From NCBI RefSeq assembly GCF_004353505.1, contig NZ_SMNQ01000018.1, forward strand, positions 62,001 through 126,000: DNA of 64,000 bases, in the 5' to 3' direction. Positions within the stretch are counted from its first letter, which is position 1; the number at the start of each line of letters is the position of its first letter. Made by a program: the position numbers and the translations under genes. Origin of the DNA: Streptomyces sp. WAC05374 (GTDB lineage Bacteria > Actinomycetota > Actinomycetes > Streptomycetales > Streptomycetaceae). The notes under the pieces are model-generated. The model made no database searches and was not told the DNA's origin. It saw only the letters and a program-made list of their open reading frames with translations. Positions 51,501 to 58,215 of the stretch are shown piece by piece.

Positions 51501-54500
51501 GGTACGGAGCAGGGCGCGCAGCACCGCGGGTACGGCGGTCTCGCCCGACCTGTCCAGGGTGCGCTGGAGGGCGGCGAGTTCCAGTTTGACGGGGACGAGG
51601 TGCGGGTGCGCGGACGCGAGTGCGGTGTCGAGGGCGGCGAGCCCCTGGGCGGGCGTGAGGGCCCCGACGCCCTGGCGGCGCAGCCGGGACAGTTCCGCCT
51701 CACCCAGGTGCGCGGTCAGGCCGATGCCCGCCTGCTGCCACAGGCCCCAGGAGACGCTGGTTGCGGGCAGTCCCCGGGAGCGGCGGTGGGCGGCGAGCGC
51801 GTCGAGGTAGGCGTTGGCCGCGGCGTACGTCGACTGGCCCGCGCCGCCGAGGACTCCGGCGGCGGAGGAGAACAGGACGAAGGCGGCGAGGCCGAGGTCC
51901 CGCGTCAGCTCGTCCAGGTGCCGTGCGCCGTCCGCCTTGGGACCCCACACCCGCGCCAGGCGCTCGGGCGTCTGGGCGGTGACCAGCCCGTCGTCGAGGA
52001 CGGCGGCGAGGTGGAACACGCCGGTCCAGGGACGGTCGGTGTCGGCCAGCAGGGCCGCCACCTGCGAGCGGTCGGAGACGTCGCAGGCCACGGTACGCAC
52101 CGAGGCGGCACCCGCGGCGGTCAGCTCGGCGGCCAGTTCCCCGGCGCCGGGGGCGTCGGAGCCCCGCCGCGAGGTCAGCACCAGGTGACGGGCGCCGTGG
52201 GCGGTGACCAGGTGCCGGGCCAGCTCGCGGCCCAGCTCACCAGTGCCGCCGGAGATCAGGACGGCACCGTCGGGGGCCAGGTTCGCGTGGTCCGGGGTCT
52301 CCTCGGACGTCCGGACCAGCCGTGCCACCAGTGTCCGGCCGTCCCGGACCGCCGCCTCCGGTTCACCGGTCACGAACGGTGCCGCGGCGAGGTCGTCGGT
52401 GTCCACGTCCACCAGGTGGAGGACGCGCTCGGGATGCTCGGTCCGTGCCGTGCGCAACAGGCCCCAGAGGGGTGCGTGCGCGAGGTCGTCGACGCCGTCG
52501 CCGGTGTCCACGGCACCACGGGTCACCCACAGCGACGCGGTGTTCTCCAGTCGCGGCTCCGCCAGCACCTGCTGGAGCAGGCCGAGAGCGCGGCCGGTGG
52601 CCTCCAGCGGTGTCGCGTCCGACGGCGTGGCGTCCACCACGAGACGTCCCGGAGCGTCCTGACCGGCGTCGAGATGGGCGAGCAGCGCACGGAAACCGTC
52701 GGCGTCGGCCAGGTCGAGGACCCACGGCGCGTCGGCGGGCTCGGCCAGGAGTCCGGGCAGCGCCCGGAACTCGACCCGGTGCAGGTGCTCGGCCGTGGCG
52801 GTGGCGGAGCGGATCTGCTCAGCGGTCGCCTCACGGAGCTGAAGGCTCGCCTCGGCGACCGGCTGTCCGGCGGAGTCGGCGGCCCACAGGCGCAGGACGT
52901 CCGTTCCGGCGTCCAAGTCCATGCGGACGCGCAGTTGTGCGCTGCCCTCCGCGTACAGCCGTGCGCCCGTCCACTCGAACGGGAGCAGTACGTGTCCGTC
53001 CTCCGCCGAGCCGTCCTGGAGGGGCACGAACGTGTGCAGGGCGGCGTCGAGGAGGGCGGGGTGAATCCCGAAGTCGTCGGCCGTGAGGCCGCCGGGGAGG
53101 CGGATGAGCCCGTACGCGGTGCTGCCCTTGCGCCACAGCTCGGTCAGGCCCTGGAACGCCGGCCCGTACTCCAGACCACGGGCGCGGAAGGCGTCGTAGA
53201 AGCCGTCCAGCTCCACCCGTTCGGTCCCCGGAACCGGCCACTGGGCCAGCTCGGTGGCCTGGGCCTCCGGTGCCGTGGCGAGCAGGTGGCCGCTCGCGTG
53301 GAGCCGCCAGGGAGCGTGCTCGGGCGCGTCCTCGGCCCGGCTGTGGATCTCCACGGTCCGGTCGTCCGTGCCCGAGGCCGGACCCACCCGCACCTGAAGC
53401 CGCAGCGGAACATCCTCGCTCAGCACCAACGGCTCCAGCAAGGTCAGCTCACCGACCCCACCCGCACCCACATGATGAGCAGCGCTCAACGCCAGCTCCA
53501 GCAGACCCGTCCCCGGAACCAACACCGTCCCGAACACCGCGTGATCCCTCAACCACGCCTGACCCGCCAACGACAGAGCCCCGGTGAACACATACCCCTC
53601 ACCACCGGCCAGCTCCGTCACCGCACCGATCCACGGATGCGCCGACGCCTCGAGCCCCACGGAGCGCACATCACCGGTCGCCTTGGCGGCGTCGATCCAG
53701 AAACGCTCGCGCTGGAAGGCGTAGGTGGGCAGGTCGGTCAGGAGGGTGCCGGTGTGCTCGCCGAGGACCTGGTTCCAGTCGAGGGTGTGTCCCTGGACGT
53801 GGAGCAGGCCGAGGTTGCGGAGCAGTTGGGCGGGGGTGCCGTGGTCGCGGGCGAGGGAGCCGACGACGATGCCGCCGTGCTCGGCGCTGCCGTCGGTCAG
53901 CGGCATCGACAGGACCGGGTGGGCGGAGATCTCGACGAAGACGGTGTGACCGTCTTCCAGAAGGCGGTTCAGGGCGCGGTCGAAGCGGACCGGCTCGCGC
54001 AGGTTTCGGCACCAGTAACCGCCGTCCAGCTCGGGTCCCTCGACGACCTGACCGGTGACGGTCGAGTAGAACGCGATGTCCGTGCGGCTCGGGGACAGGG
54101 CGGTGAAGTTCTCCGCGAGGCCGGGCAGGAGGGGGTCCATCTGCGCGTTGTGGGAGGCGTAGTCCACGTTGATCTTCCGCGCGTACACATCGCGCTCTTG
54201 CAGCTCCTCCACGATCTTGGCGATCGCCTCGGCCTCGCCGGAGATGATCGTCGACCCGGCGGTGTTCACCGCAGCGACCGACAGCGCGTCCCCATACGGG
54301 GCGAGGAACTCCTCCACCACTGCGACCGGCCGCTCGATCAGCGCCATACCACCCTGACCGGCACACGCCAGCACGGCCTGCGAACGCTGAGCGACGATCT
54401 GCGCACCCTGCTCCAGAGTCAGAGCCCCGCTCACCACAGCGGCGACCACCTCGCCCTGCGAGTGCCCCACCACAGCGGAAGGCTCCACACCCAGCGAACG

Positions 54501-56408
54501 CCAGACGGCGGAAAGACCGACCCCCATCGCGAACAGGGCGGGCTGCACCACGTCGACCCGGTCGAACGGCGGGTGATCCCCCTCCTCACCCGCGAGCACT
54601 TCCTTCACCGACCAGCCGGTGAACGGCCGCAGGGCGACGTCACACGCCTCGATGACCTGACGGAAGACGGCGTTGTCCTCCAGCAGCGCCCGGCCCATGC
54701 CGACCCACTGCGAACCCTGGCCCGGGTAGACGAAGACGACCTTCCCGCGCCGCTCGGCGCTCCCGGTCACGACCGCGTCATGCGGCCGGCCCTCGGCCAG
54801 CGCGGTCAGCGCCTCCACCAGCTCGGCGGAGCCGGCGGCCACCACGCTCGCCCGCGACGCGAAGTGCGTACGGTGCGCAGCGGCGGTACGGGCCAGGTCG
54901 GCCAGGGCGACACCGTCATGGTCCGAAAGCCAGGACGCCCAGCGCCCCGCCTGCTCCCGCAGCGCCGCCTCATCCCGGCCGGAGACGACCACCGGCAGCG
55001 GACCCTCGGCAGCGGCCGACTCCACCGGCTCGGCGACCGGCGGTTCTTCGATGATGACGTGGGCGTTCGTCCCGCTCAGGCCGAAGGACGACACACCCGC
55101 CCGGCGCGGACGCGCCTCGTCCCGCTCCCACGACTGGGCCTCCTGCAACAGCGCGAGGCCGCTGCCGTCCCAGTCGATCAGCTCACTGGGCTGCTCGGCG
55201 TGCAGTGTCTTGGGCAGCGTCTCGTTCTGGAGCGCCAGCACCATCTTGATCACACCGACCACACCGGCAGCAGCCTGCGCGTGACCGATGTTCGACTTCG
55301 ACGAACCCAGCCACACCGGACGATCGTCCGACCGGCTGGGCCCGAACACCTCGGCCAGCGCGCCCGCCTCGATCGGGTCACCCAGCGACGTACCCGTGCC
55401 GTGCGCCTCGATCGCGTCGATGTCCGCAGGCGTCAGCCGGGACGCCTCCAGCGCATCACGGACCACCCGCTGCTGCGAGGGACCATTCGGAGCCGTCAGA
55501 CCCTGGCTGCGACCGTCCTGATTGACCGCACTGCCTCGCAGCACGGCGAGGACCCGGTCACCGTCGCGCTGCGCGTCCGACAACCGCTTCAGCACCACCA
55601 CACCGGCACCCTCGGCCCAGCCCGCGCCATCGGCCTGAGCGGAGAACGACTTGCAACGCCCGTCCGCCGCCATGCCCTTGAGCCGGGAGAACTCCACGAA
55701 CAGCGACGGCGCGCTCATCACCGTCACACCACCCGCCAGGGCCAGATCGCACTCACCCTGACGCAGAGCGGTGGCGGCCAGGTGCAGCGCCACCAGGGAC
55801 GACGAGCAGGCGGTGTCGACCGTGATGGCCGGGCCCTGAAGACCGAGGGTGTAGGCCACACGGCCCGACACCACACTCGACGCCTTGCCCGTACTCACAT
55901 AACCGTCGAGCGCGTCCAGGTCATGGCCCAGATCACCGTAGTCCGAGCTCATCGTGCCCAGATAGACACCCGTCTTGGACTCACTGAGCGACTCCGGCCG
56001 GATACCCGCGCGCTCCAGGGCCTCCCAGGACGCCTCCAGCACCAGCCGCTGCTGCGGGTCCATCGTGAGCGCCTCACGCGGCGAAATACCGAAGAAGCCC
56101 GCGTCGAAACCCTCGAGATCATCGATGAACCCGCCCTGGCGCGAGTAGCTCTTGCCGACCGCCTCGGGGTCGGGGTCGTACACGCCCAGGCCGTCCCACC
56201 GCGACGGCAGACCGCCCACCGCGTCCCCACCGGACGCCAGCAGCTCCCAGAACGCCTCCGGGGTGTCGATCCCACCCGGCAGCCGGCACGCCATCGACAC
56301 GATCGCGATCGGCTCGGACCTCTGCGCCTCCAGGTCCGCCGCACGCTTCTGCAGCGCACGAATCGCGGGAAGCGCAGACTTCAGATCCTGTTGAGTGTTC
56401 GACACCAT
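45588..56408 (-). CDS. Type I PKS-A, two modules (each KS-AT-DH-KR-ACP)
   Basis: The start is set at ATG 56408, which follows GAAAGGCTCG, the same leader as PKS-C, giving 3606 residues. An N-terminal helix (ALPAIRALQKRAADLEAQR) is a docking element, so this is an extension and not a loading protein. First module: KS (33-455), AT (550-895) with GHSQGE and YASH (methylmalonyl type), DH (HAVFGTVLVP), KR (GGTGELG, LDD) and ACP (GLDSL). Second module: KS (1760-2190), AT (2290-2625) with GHSQGE but an unusual CASH motif, DH (HAAFGTVLAP), KR (LDD) and ACP (GLDSL). A C-terminal docking region of about 75 residues follows. Both modules should leave a double bond. Translation is coupled to PKS-B by an ATGA overlap. 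Confidence 0.95.
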   Translation of the reverse strand: MVSNTQQDLKSALPAIRALQKRAADLEAQRSEPIAIVSMACRLPGGIDTPEAFWELLASGGDAVGGLPSRWDGLGVYDPDPEAVGKSYSRQGGFIDDLEGFDAGFFGISPREALTMDPQQRLVLEASWEALERAGIRPESLSESKTGVYLGTMSSDYGDLGHDLDALDGYVSTGKASSVVSGRVAYTLGLQGPAITVDTACSSSLVALHLAATALRQGECDLALAGGVTVMSAPSLFVEFSRLKGMAADGRCKSFSAQADGAGWAEGAGVVVLKRLSDAQRDGDRVLAVLRGSAVNQDGRSQGLTAPNGPSQQRVVRDALEASRLTPADIDAIEAHGTGTSLGDPIEAGALAEVFGPSRSDDRPVWLGSSKSNIGHAQAAAGVVGVIKMVLALQNETLPKTLHAEQPSELIDWDGSGLALLQEAQSWERDEARPRRAGVSSFGLSGTNAHVIIEEPPVAEPVESAAAEGPLPVVVSGRDEAALREQAGRWASWLSDHDGVALADLARTAAAHRTHFASRASVVAAGSAELVEALTALAEGRPHDAVVTGSAERRGKVVFVYPGQGSQWVGMGRALLEDNAVFRQVIEACDVALRPFTGWSVKEVLAGEEGDHPPFDRVDVVQPALFAMGVGLSAVWRSLGVEPSAVVGHSQGEVVAAVVSGALTLEQGAQIVAQRSQAVLACAGQGGMALIERPVAVVEEFLAPYGDALSVAAVNTAGSTIISGEAEAIAKIVEELQERDVYARKINVDYASHNAQMDPLLPGLAENFTALSPSRTDIAFYSTVTGQVVEGPELDGGYWCRNLREPVRFDRALNRLLEDGHTVFVEISAHPVLSMPLTDGSAEHGGIVVGSLARDHGTPAQLLRNLGLLHVQGHTLDWNQVLGEHTGTLLTDLPTYAFQRERFWIDAAKATGDVRSVGLEASAHPWIGAVTELAGGEGYVFTGALSLAGQAWLRDHAVFGTVLVPGTGLLELALSAAHHVGAGGVGELTLLEPLVLSEDVPLRLQVRVGPASGTDDRTVEIHSRAEDAPEHAPWRLHASGHLLATAPEAQATELAQWPVPGTERVELDGFYDAFRARGLEYGPAFQGLTELWRKGSTAYGLIRLPGGLTADDFGIHPALLDAALHTFVPLQDGSAEDGHVLLPFEWTGARLYAEGSAQLRVRMDLDAGTDVLRLWAADSAGQPVAEASLQLREATAEQIRSATATAEHLHRVEFRALPGLLAEPADAPWVLDLADADGFRALLAHLDAGQDAPGRLVVDATPSDATPLEATGRALGLLQQVLAEPRLENTASLWVTRGAVDTGDGVDDLAHAPLWGLLRTARTEHPERVLHLVDVDTDDLAAAPFVTGEPEAAVRDGRTLVARLVRTSEETPDHANLAPDGAVLISGGTGELGRELARHLVTAHGARHLVLTSRRGSDAPGAGELAAELTAAGAASVRTVACDVSDRSQVAALLADTDRPWTGVFHLAAVLDDGLVTAQTPERLARVWGPKADGARHLDELTRDLGLAAFVLFSSAAGVLGGAGQSTYAAANAYLDALAAHRRSRGLPATSVSWGLWQQAGIGLTAHLGEAELSRLRRQGVGALTPAQGLAALDTALASAHPHLVPVKLELAALQRTLDRSGETAVPAVLRALLRTPRRRAGRDGAATGDLRGRLLALSPDDRLAALTDLVRTEAAVILGMPGPEAIAKEQVFKDLGLDSLMAVELRRRLSAETAVSLPSTLAFDHPTPTAIASLLLKKLTLDATPAPAAETRPVVAGRDGGGGDLAEPIAVVSMACRLPGGIDTPEGFWELLVSGGDAVGGFPGRWQGLDLFDPDPEVEGKSYGCEGGFLADEHVEGFDAGFFGISPREAVSMDPQQRLVLEASWEALERAGIRPDALSGSRTGVYLGTMNSDYGDHRAHDLQALDGYVGTGKASSILSGRLSYTLGLQGPAITVDTACSSSLVALHLAASALRQGECEAALVGGVTVMSSPSTFVEFSRLKAMAPDGRCKSFSAQADGAGWAEGAGVVVLKRLSDAQRDGDRVLAVLRGSAVNQDGRSQGLTAPNGPSQQRVILDALEAARLAPADIDAIEAHGTGTSLGDPIEAGALAEVFGPSRSDDRPVWLGSSKSNIGHAQAAAGVVGVIKMVLALQHETLPKTLHAEQPSELIEWDGSGLALLQEARSWERDEARPRRAGVSSFGLSGTNAHVIIEEPPAFEPVEPVAVEGPLPVVVSGRDEAAMREQAGRWAEWLSGRDDVALADLARTAAVHRTHFATRAAITADTLDRTVEALRALADGTPHAASVQGTAVQRAKTVFVFPGQGTDWEGMGAALLKQSPAFREAVAVCDDALRSFTGWSVTERLCGEHRDSLPFDRLDVVQPTLFAMYVGLAAAWRSLGLEPAAVVGHSQGEVAAAVVAGALTVEEGARIVALRSRVLQAEGGDGEMAVVELPVAEVRRRIAPYGEALSIAAVNTDRWTVISGDVDAIEDILIELDDEDVSCGKLNAACASHSAHMDRLLPGLREEFAVLRPRPATVPFYSTVTGGPVDGRELDADYWCRNLREPVRLDLAQAKLIEDGHGVFVEVSPSPVLVMPLTNGCTGTGHLVVPSLQRGRGDLGELLGTLALLHVQGHEIDWDRALGTGSGHVVPLPTYAFQRERYWVETAPPAADAQAMGFAPAEHPWLSAVTAMANGEGHLLTGRLSTARHPWLKDHAAFGTVLAPGTGLLELALVAARETGANRVGELTLSEPLILDDDAAVHLQVVVGAAELSGERPVAVYGRRENEQENWTCHATGRLTDGGEPGDPGADEGFDELRAWPVAGAEPVSLDGFYERLDAQGVGYGPVFRGLTELWRKGDTAYGLVRLPDGVHGNDYGVHPALLDAALHTLQAVRDLDETDHRVLLPFEWEGVELHAAGSSTLRVRIDLDTERSSARLWVADAQGAPVAGARALRLREASAEQIRAGRSVEHLYRVGFQPVRTTAPVGAGRTWVLGGDGVLSNVLGADYVADVDALVAGLDDGREPPVRLVVDATAAPDAEGVPVAPDASGEGGVAAVRELTADALLLARTLLADARLDRAELVWVTSGAVDAGDGVRDLARAGLWGLLRSARTENAERTIRLVDTDTCSPALARALSAEGEPELAVRGEEILAARLLRPAGTTDADRTTRPDAQGTVLITGGTGELGRRVAHHLVREYGVRHLVLTSRSGPQAPGASGVVDHLKAAGAETVRIEACDVTDREQLARLLSTAPEDHPWTGVVHLAATLDDGLLAAQDPGRLWAVMEPKVAGALHLHELTRNLDLSLFVLFSSVAGVLGGAGQSTYAAANTFLDALAVRRRAEGLPATSLAWGLWEPDGVGLTDGLSRADLGRMRRQGIGALSAEQALRLLDAALGRPEPHLVPVKLDLGALQRGADKGEDVPVLLRGLLRSRLRRAQDTGTAPTAFRDRLARLSAKERRRTVLETVRREASVVLGLPDASGVDAHQVFKEVGLDSLMAVELRRRLSAATGMSLPATLAFDHPTPDAITAFLLEQLAPPAADAPAPGAADGALTPCQIDSLVELLRSVTPERLETEGLTSAFHLLRTGLTRTAGPESTQHTESTETGLDTGSTTEDLLQFLDDKFGVSS
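50536..51110 (-). repeat. 575-base identical block, copy 2 (KS N-terminal half)
   Basis: This is the partner of 44915-45489, in the second KS of PKS-A. The two copies keep the same rare synonymous choices, so the identity is at DNA level and not only selection on protein. Confidence 0.9.
53337..53659 (-). repeat. 323-base block shared with 37141-37463 (DH start)
   Basis: This is the partner of the block at 37141-37463. Here it opens the DH domain of the first PKS-A module. Upstream in reading direction, the AT domains of the same two modules are also very similar. Confidence 0.85.
53660..56408 (-). repeat. Left arm of about 2.75 kb inverted repeat (KS-AT of PKS-A)
   Basis: From the PKS-A start codon to the end of its first AT, the sequence is closely similar, on the opposite strand, to 58216-60964 at the start of PKS-C. 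Long runs are identical, for example around the AT C-terminal part. The arms flank the P450 gene and the divergent promoter region. Confidence 0.8.
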
Positions 56409-56552
56409 CGAGCCTTTCTGCGCGAGCATCCGCAGGCGCATGACGCGGTCACTGTGACGTGGATGAGGAACTGGCAGTGCCCGAGGGCAGGTCCGATACC
56501 GGACCAGCCAATCGGGAGGACCTCGAGTCCTGGTCGACGGCTCCTCGACGTG
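56409..56552. other. 144-base gap between P450 and PKS-A
   Basis: Both neighbours are leftward. The gap holds the PKS-A ribosome binding site and a small stem, GGTCCG (56490-56495) with CGGACC (56500-56505) around ATAC. I see no gene; PKS-A is probably transcribed together with the P450, possibly with an extra promoter here. Confidence 0.4.
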
Positions 56553-57767
56553 CTACTTCAGCGTTACGGGCAGCGAGACCAGTCCGCGCACCATCCCCAA
56601 CCGCCACTCCACCCGGTCGGCCGGGACGGCGAGGCGGATGTCCGGGAAGCGGCGCAGCAAGGAACCGATGGCGATCTCACCCTCCAGGCGTGCGAGCCGG
56701 GCACCCAGGCAGTAGTGGATGCCACGGCCGAATCCGAGGTGGGCCGCGGCGTCCCGGGTGATGTCGAGCTCGTCCGCCCGCTCGAACCGGCCGGCGTCCC
56801 GGTTGGCGGCGGCGACGGAGAGGAGCACCAGCGCGCCGCGCGGGATGACGACTCCGCCGAGGGGCACGTCCTCCGTGGCGTAGCGGGCAACGCCGGGATT
56901 GGTGGGGCCGTCGTAGCGGAGCAGCTCATCGACGGCCGGCCTGACCAGCTCCGGCTGCCGCAGGAGCATGTCGAGCTGATCGGGGTGGTTGAAGAGGGCG
57001 TTCATGCCGTTGCCGATGAGCTGCACCGTGGTCTCGTGACCGGCGAGGAGCAGGGTCAGCGCCATGGCCGCCAGTTCCTCGTCGTCGAGACGGTCGTTGT
57101 TCTCCTCGTGCACCGCGATCAGATCGCTGAGGAGGTCGTCGCCGGGAGCGTTCTGCTTCGCGCGGATCAGCTTCGCGGTGTAATCGGTGAGCCATGCGAA
57201 GGCATCGGCCATCCCCTGCATGGACTCGTCGTCCTTGACGACCTGGAACGCCGCGCCCGTCTTGTCCCGGAGTGCCTCGTGGTCCTCGGGCACACCGAGG
57301 AGCTCGCAGATCACGCGAATGGGCAACTGGGAGGCGTAAGCGCTCATGAGGTCGGCTTCGTCGCCGGCCTCAGCCATGGCGTCCAGCAGTTCGTCGGCGA
57401 TCTGCTGGACGCGGGGGCGCAGACCGTCGATCCGTTTGGCGCTGAACGCGCGCACGACGAGCCTGCGGAGCCGGGTGTGGTCCGGCGGATCGAGGTTCAC
57501 CAGTGAGCGTCGTGTCGCGTTGTTGGCACTCGTGATGGCGTCCGTGGTCGGCAGGCCGTCTTCGTTGGCCATGTGGTCATTCGCCGCGCTGCTCAACCGC
57601 GGGTCTTCCATGCCCGCCAGAACATCGTCGTAACGCGTGACGATCCACCACTCCACTCCGTCCGGCAGCCGCACCGGCCGGGCCGGGCCCGTCTCCTGGA
57701 GGGATTTCAGAGTCGGAAAGGGGTCACTGAAGAACGTGGGTTCGATGGTGAGGACGGAATCGTTCAT
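56553..57767 (-). CDS. Cytochrome P450
   Basis: This 404-residue soluble P450 has the oxygen-binding I-helix motif AGHETT, the K-helix ExxR in DELLRY and the heme pocket FGRGIHYCLGARLAR with C353 as the iron ligand. It resembles actinomycete P450s (CYP107 and relatives) that hydroxylate or epoxidise macrolides and other polyketides, and it needs ferredoxin and a reductase from elsewhere. It is first in the leftward PKS unit and is enclosed by the inverted KS-AT arms, so it is most likely a tailoring oxygenase for the polyketide. A TGACCA palindrome lies 11 bases upstream of its start. Confidence 0.95.
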   Translation of the reverse strand: MNDSVLTIEPTFFSDPFPTLKSLQETGPARPVRLPDGVEWWIVTRYDDVLAGMEDPRLSSAANDHMANEDGLPTTDAITSANNATRRSLVNLDPPDHTRLRRLVVRAFSAKRIDGLRPRVQQIADELLDAMAEAGDEADLMSAYASQLPIRVICELLGVPEDHEALRDKTGAAFQVVKDDESMQGMADAFAWLTDYTAKLIRAKQNAPGDDLLSDLIAVHEENNDRLDDEELAAMALTLLLAGHETTVQLIGNGMNALFNHPDQLDMLLRQPELVRPAVDELLRYDGPTNPGVARYATEDVPLGGVVIPRGALVLLSVAAANRDAGRFERADELDITRDAAAHLGFGRGIHYCLGARLARLEGEIAIGSLLRRFPDIRLAVPADRVEWRLGMVRGLVSLPVTLK

Positions 57768-57777
57768 TCCCCCAGAA

Positions 57778-57794
57778 TGACCAATCAGTGGTCA
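57778..57794. promoter_or_regulatory. Candidate operator TGACCA-N5-TGGTCA
   Basis: A perfect six-base inverted repeat with a five-base spacer, TGACCAATCAGTGGTCA, lies 11 bases upstream of the P450 start, and a third TGACCA occurs at 57811-57816. The position overlaps the expected ribosome binding or promoter region of the leftward unit, as for a TetR- or MarR-type repressor site. No regulator gene is in view. Confidence 0.45.
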
Positions 57795-57930
57795 AGGAAT
57801 GCTTGAAATATGACCATGTACGCTACACCGAGACAGCATCTGTAGGGATTCTCGAACGAACCTCAAGCCCCTACGATCGATTTCAGCCCCTGATCGGTCG
57901 GCGGCGATCATCAACACTCGGATTTCTCGA

Positions 57931-57944
57931 AGCTCGATCGAGCT
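57931..57944. promoter_or_regulatory. 14-base perfect palindrome AGCTCGATCGAGCT
   Basis: This uninterrupted palindrome lies near the middle of the divergent PKS promoter region. It could be a regulator site serving both directions. Function is not shown. Confidence 0.35.
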
Positions 57945-58215
57945 CCGGTCCTGCCACCCGGACAGAGCCGACACCACGCGGACCAGCCCTCGGCGGCAGG
58001 CGGAATGGATCTCGAAGAAATTCAGCCAGCGAATTCAGGATGCTGTTGATTTCGGCCATCCGTGCACGGGCGGCGTCGCTCCTCGGCATTATCCGGACGC
58101 CCGTCATCCAGCCCGCGACAAGTGGGGCTCAAGCCTTGGCCAATTGGGTGGGCAGGTCCCTGGTCTGTCCCTCCGGGACGCTGAATTGCTCGCGGTGGCC
58201 GTACAGGAAGGCTCG

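Larger units (their letters stand above)
57768..58215. promoter_or_regulatory. Divergent promoter region between P450/PKS-A and PKS-C
   Basis: This 448-base region is less GC-rich than its surroundings and separates the two PKS transcription units, so it should hold both main promoters. Two palindromes are annotated separately (57778-57794 and 57931-57944). A further TGACCA half-site lies at 57811-57816. The open frames here show no family resemblance, and I call no gene. Confidence 0.6.

Noticed and set aside
45678..57506. Open frame of almost 12 kb on the strand opposite PKS-A and the P450
   Set aside because: It is an antisense shadow: very high GC leaves few stops on the other strand. 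It is rich in Arg, Gly, His and Gln with no domain, and it crosses two genes with clear domain content.
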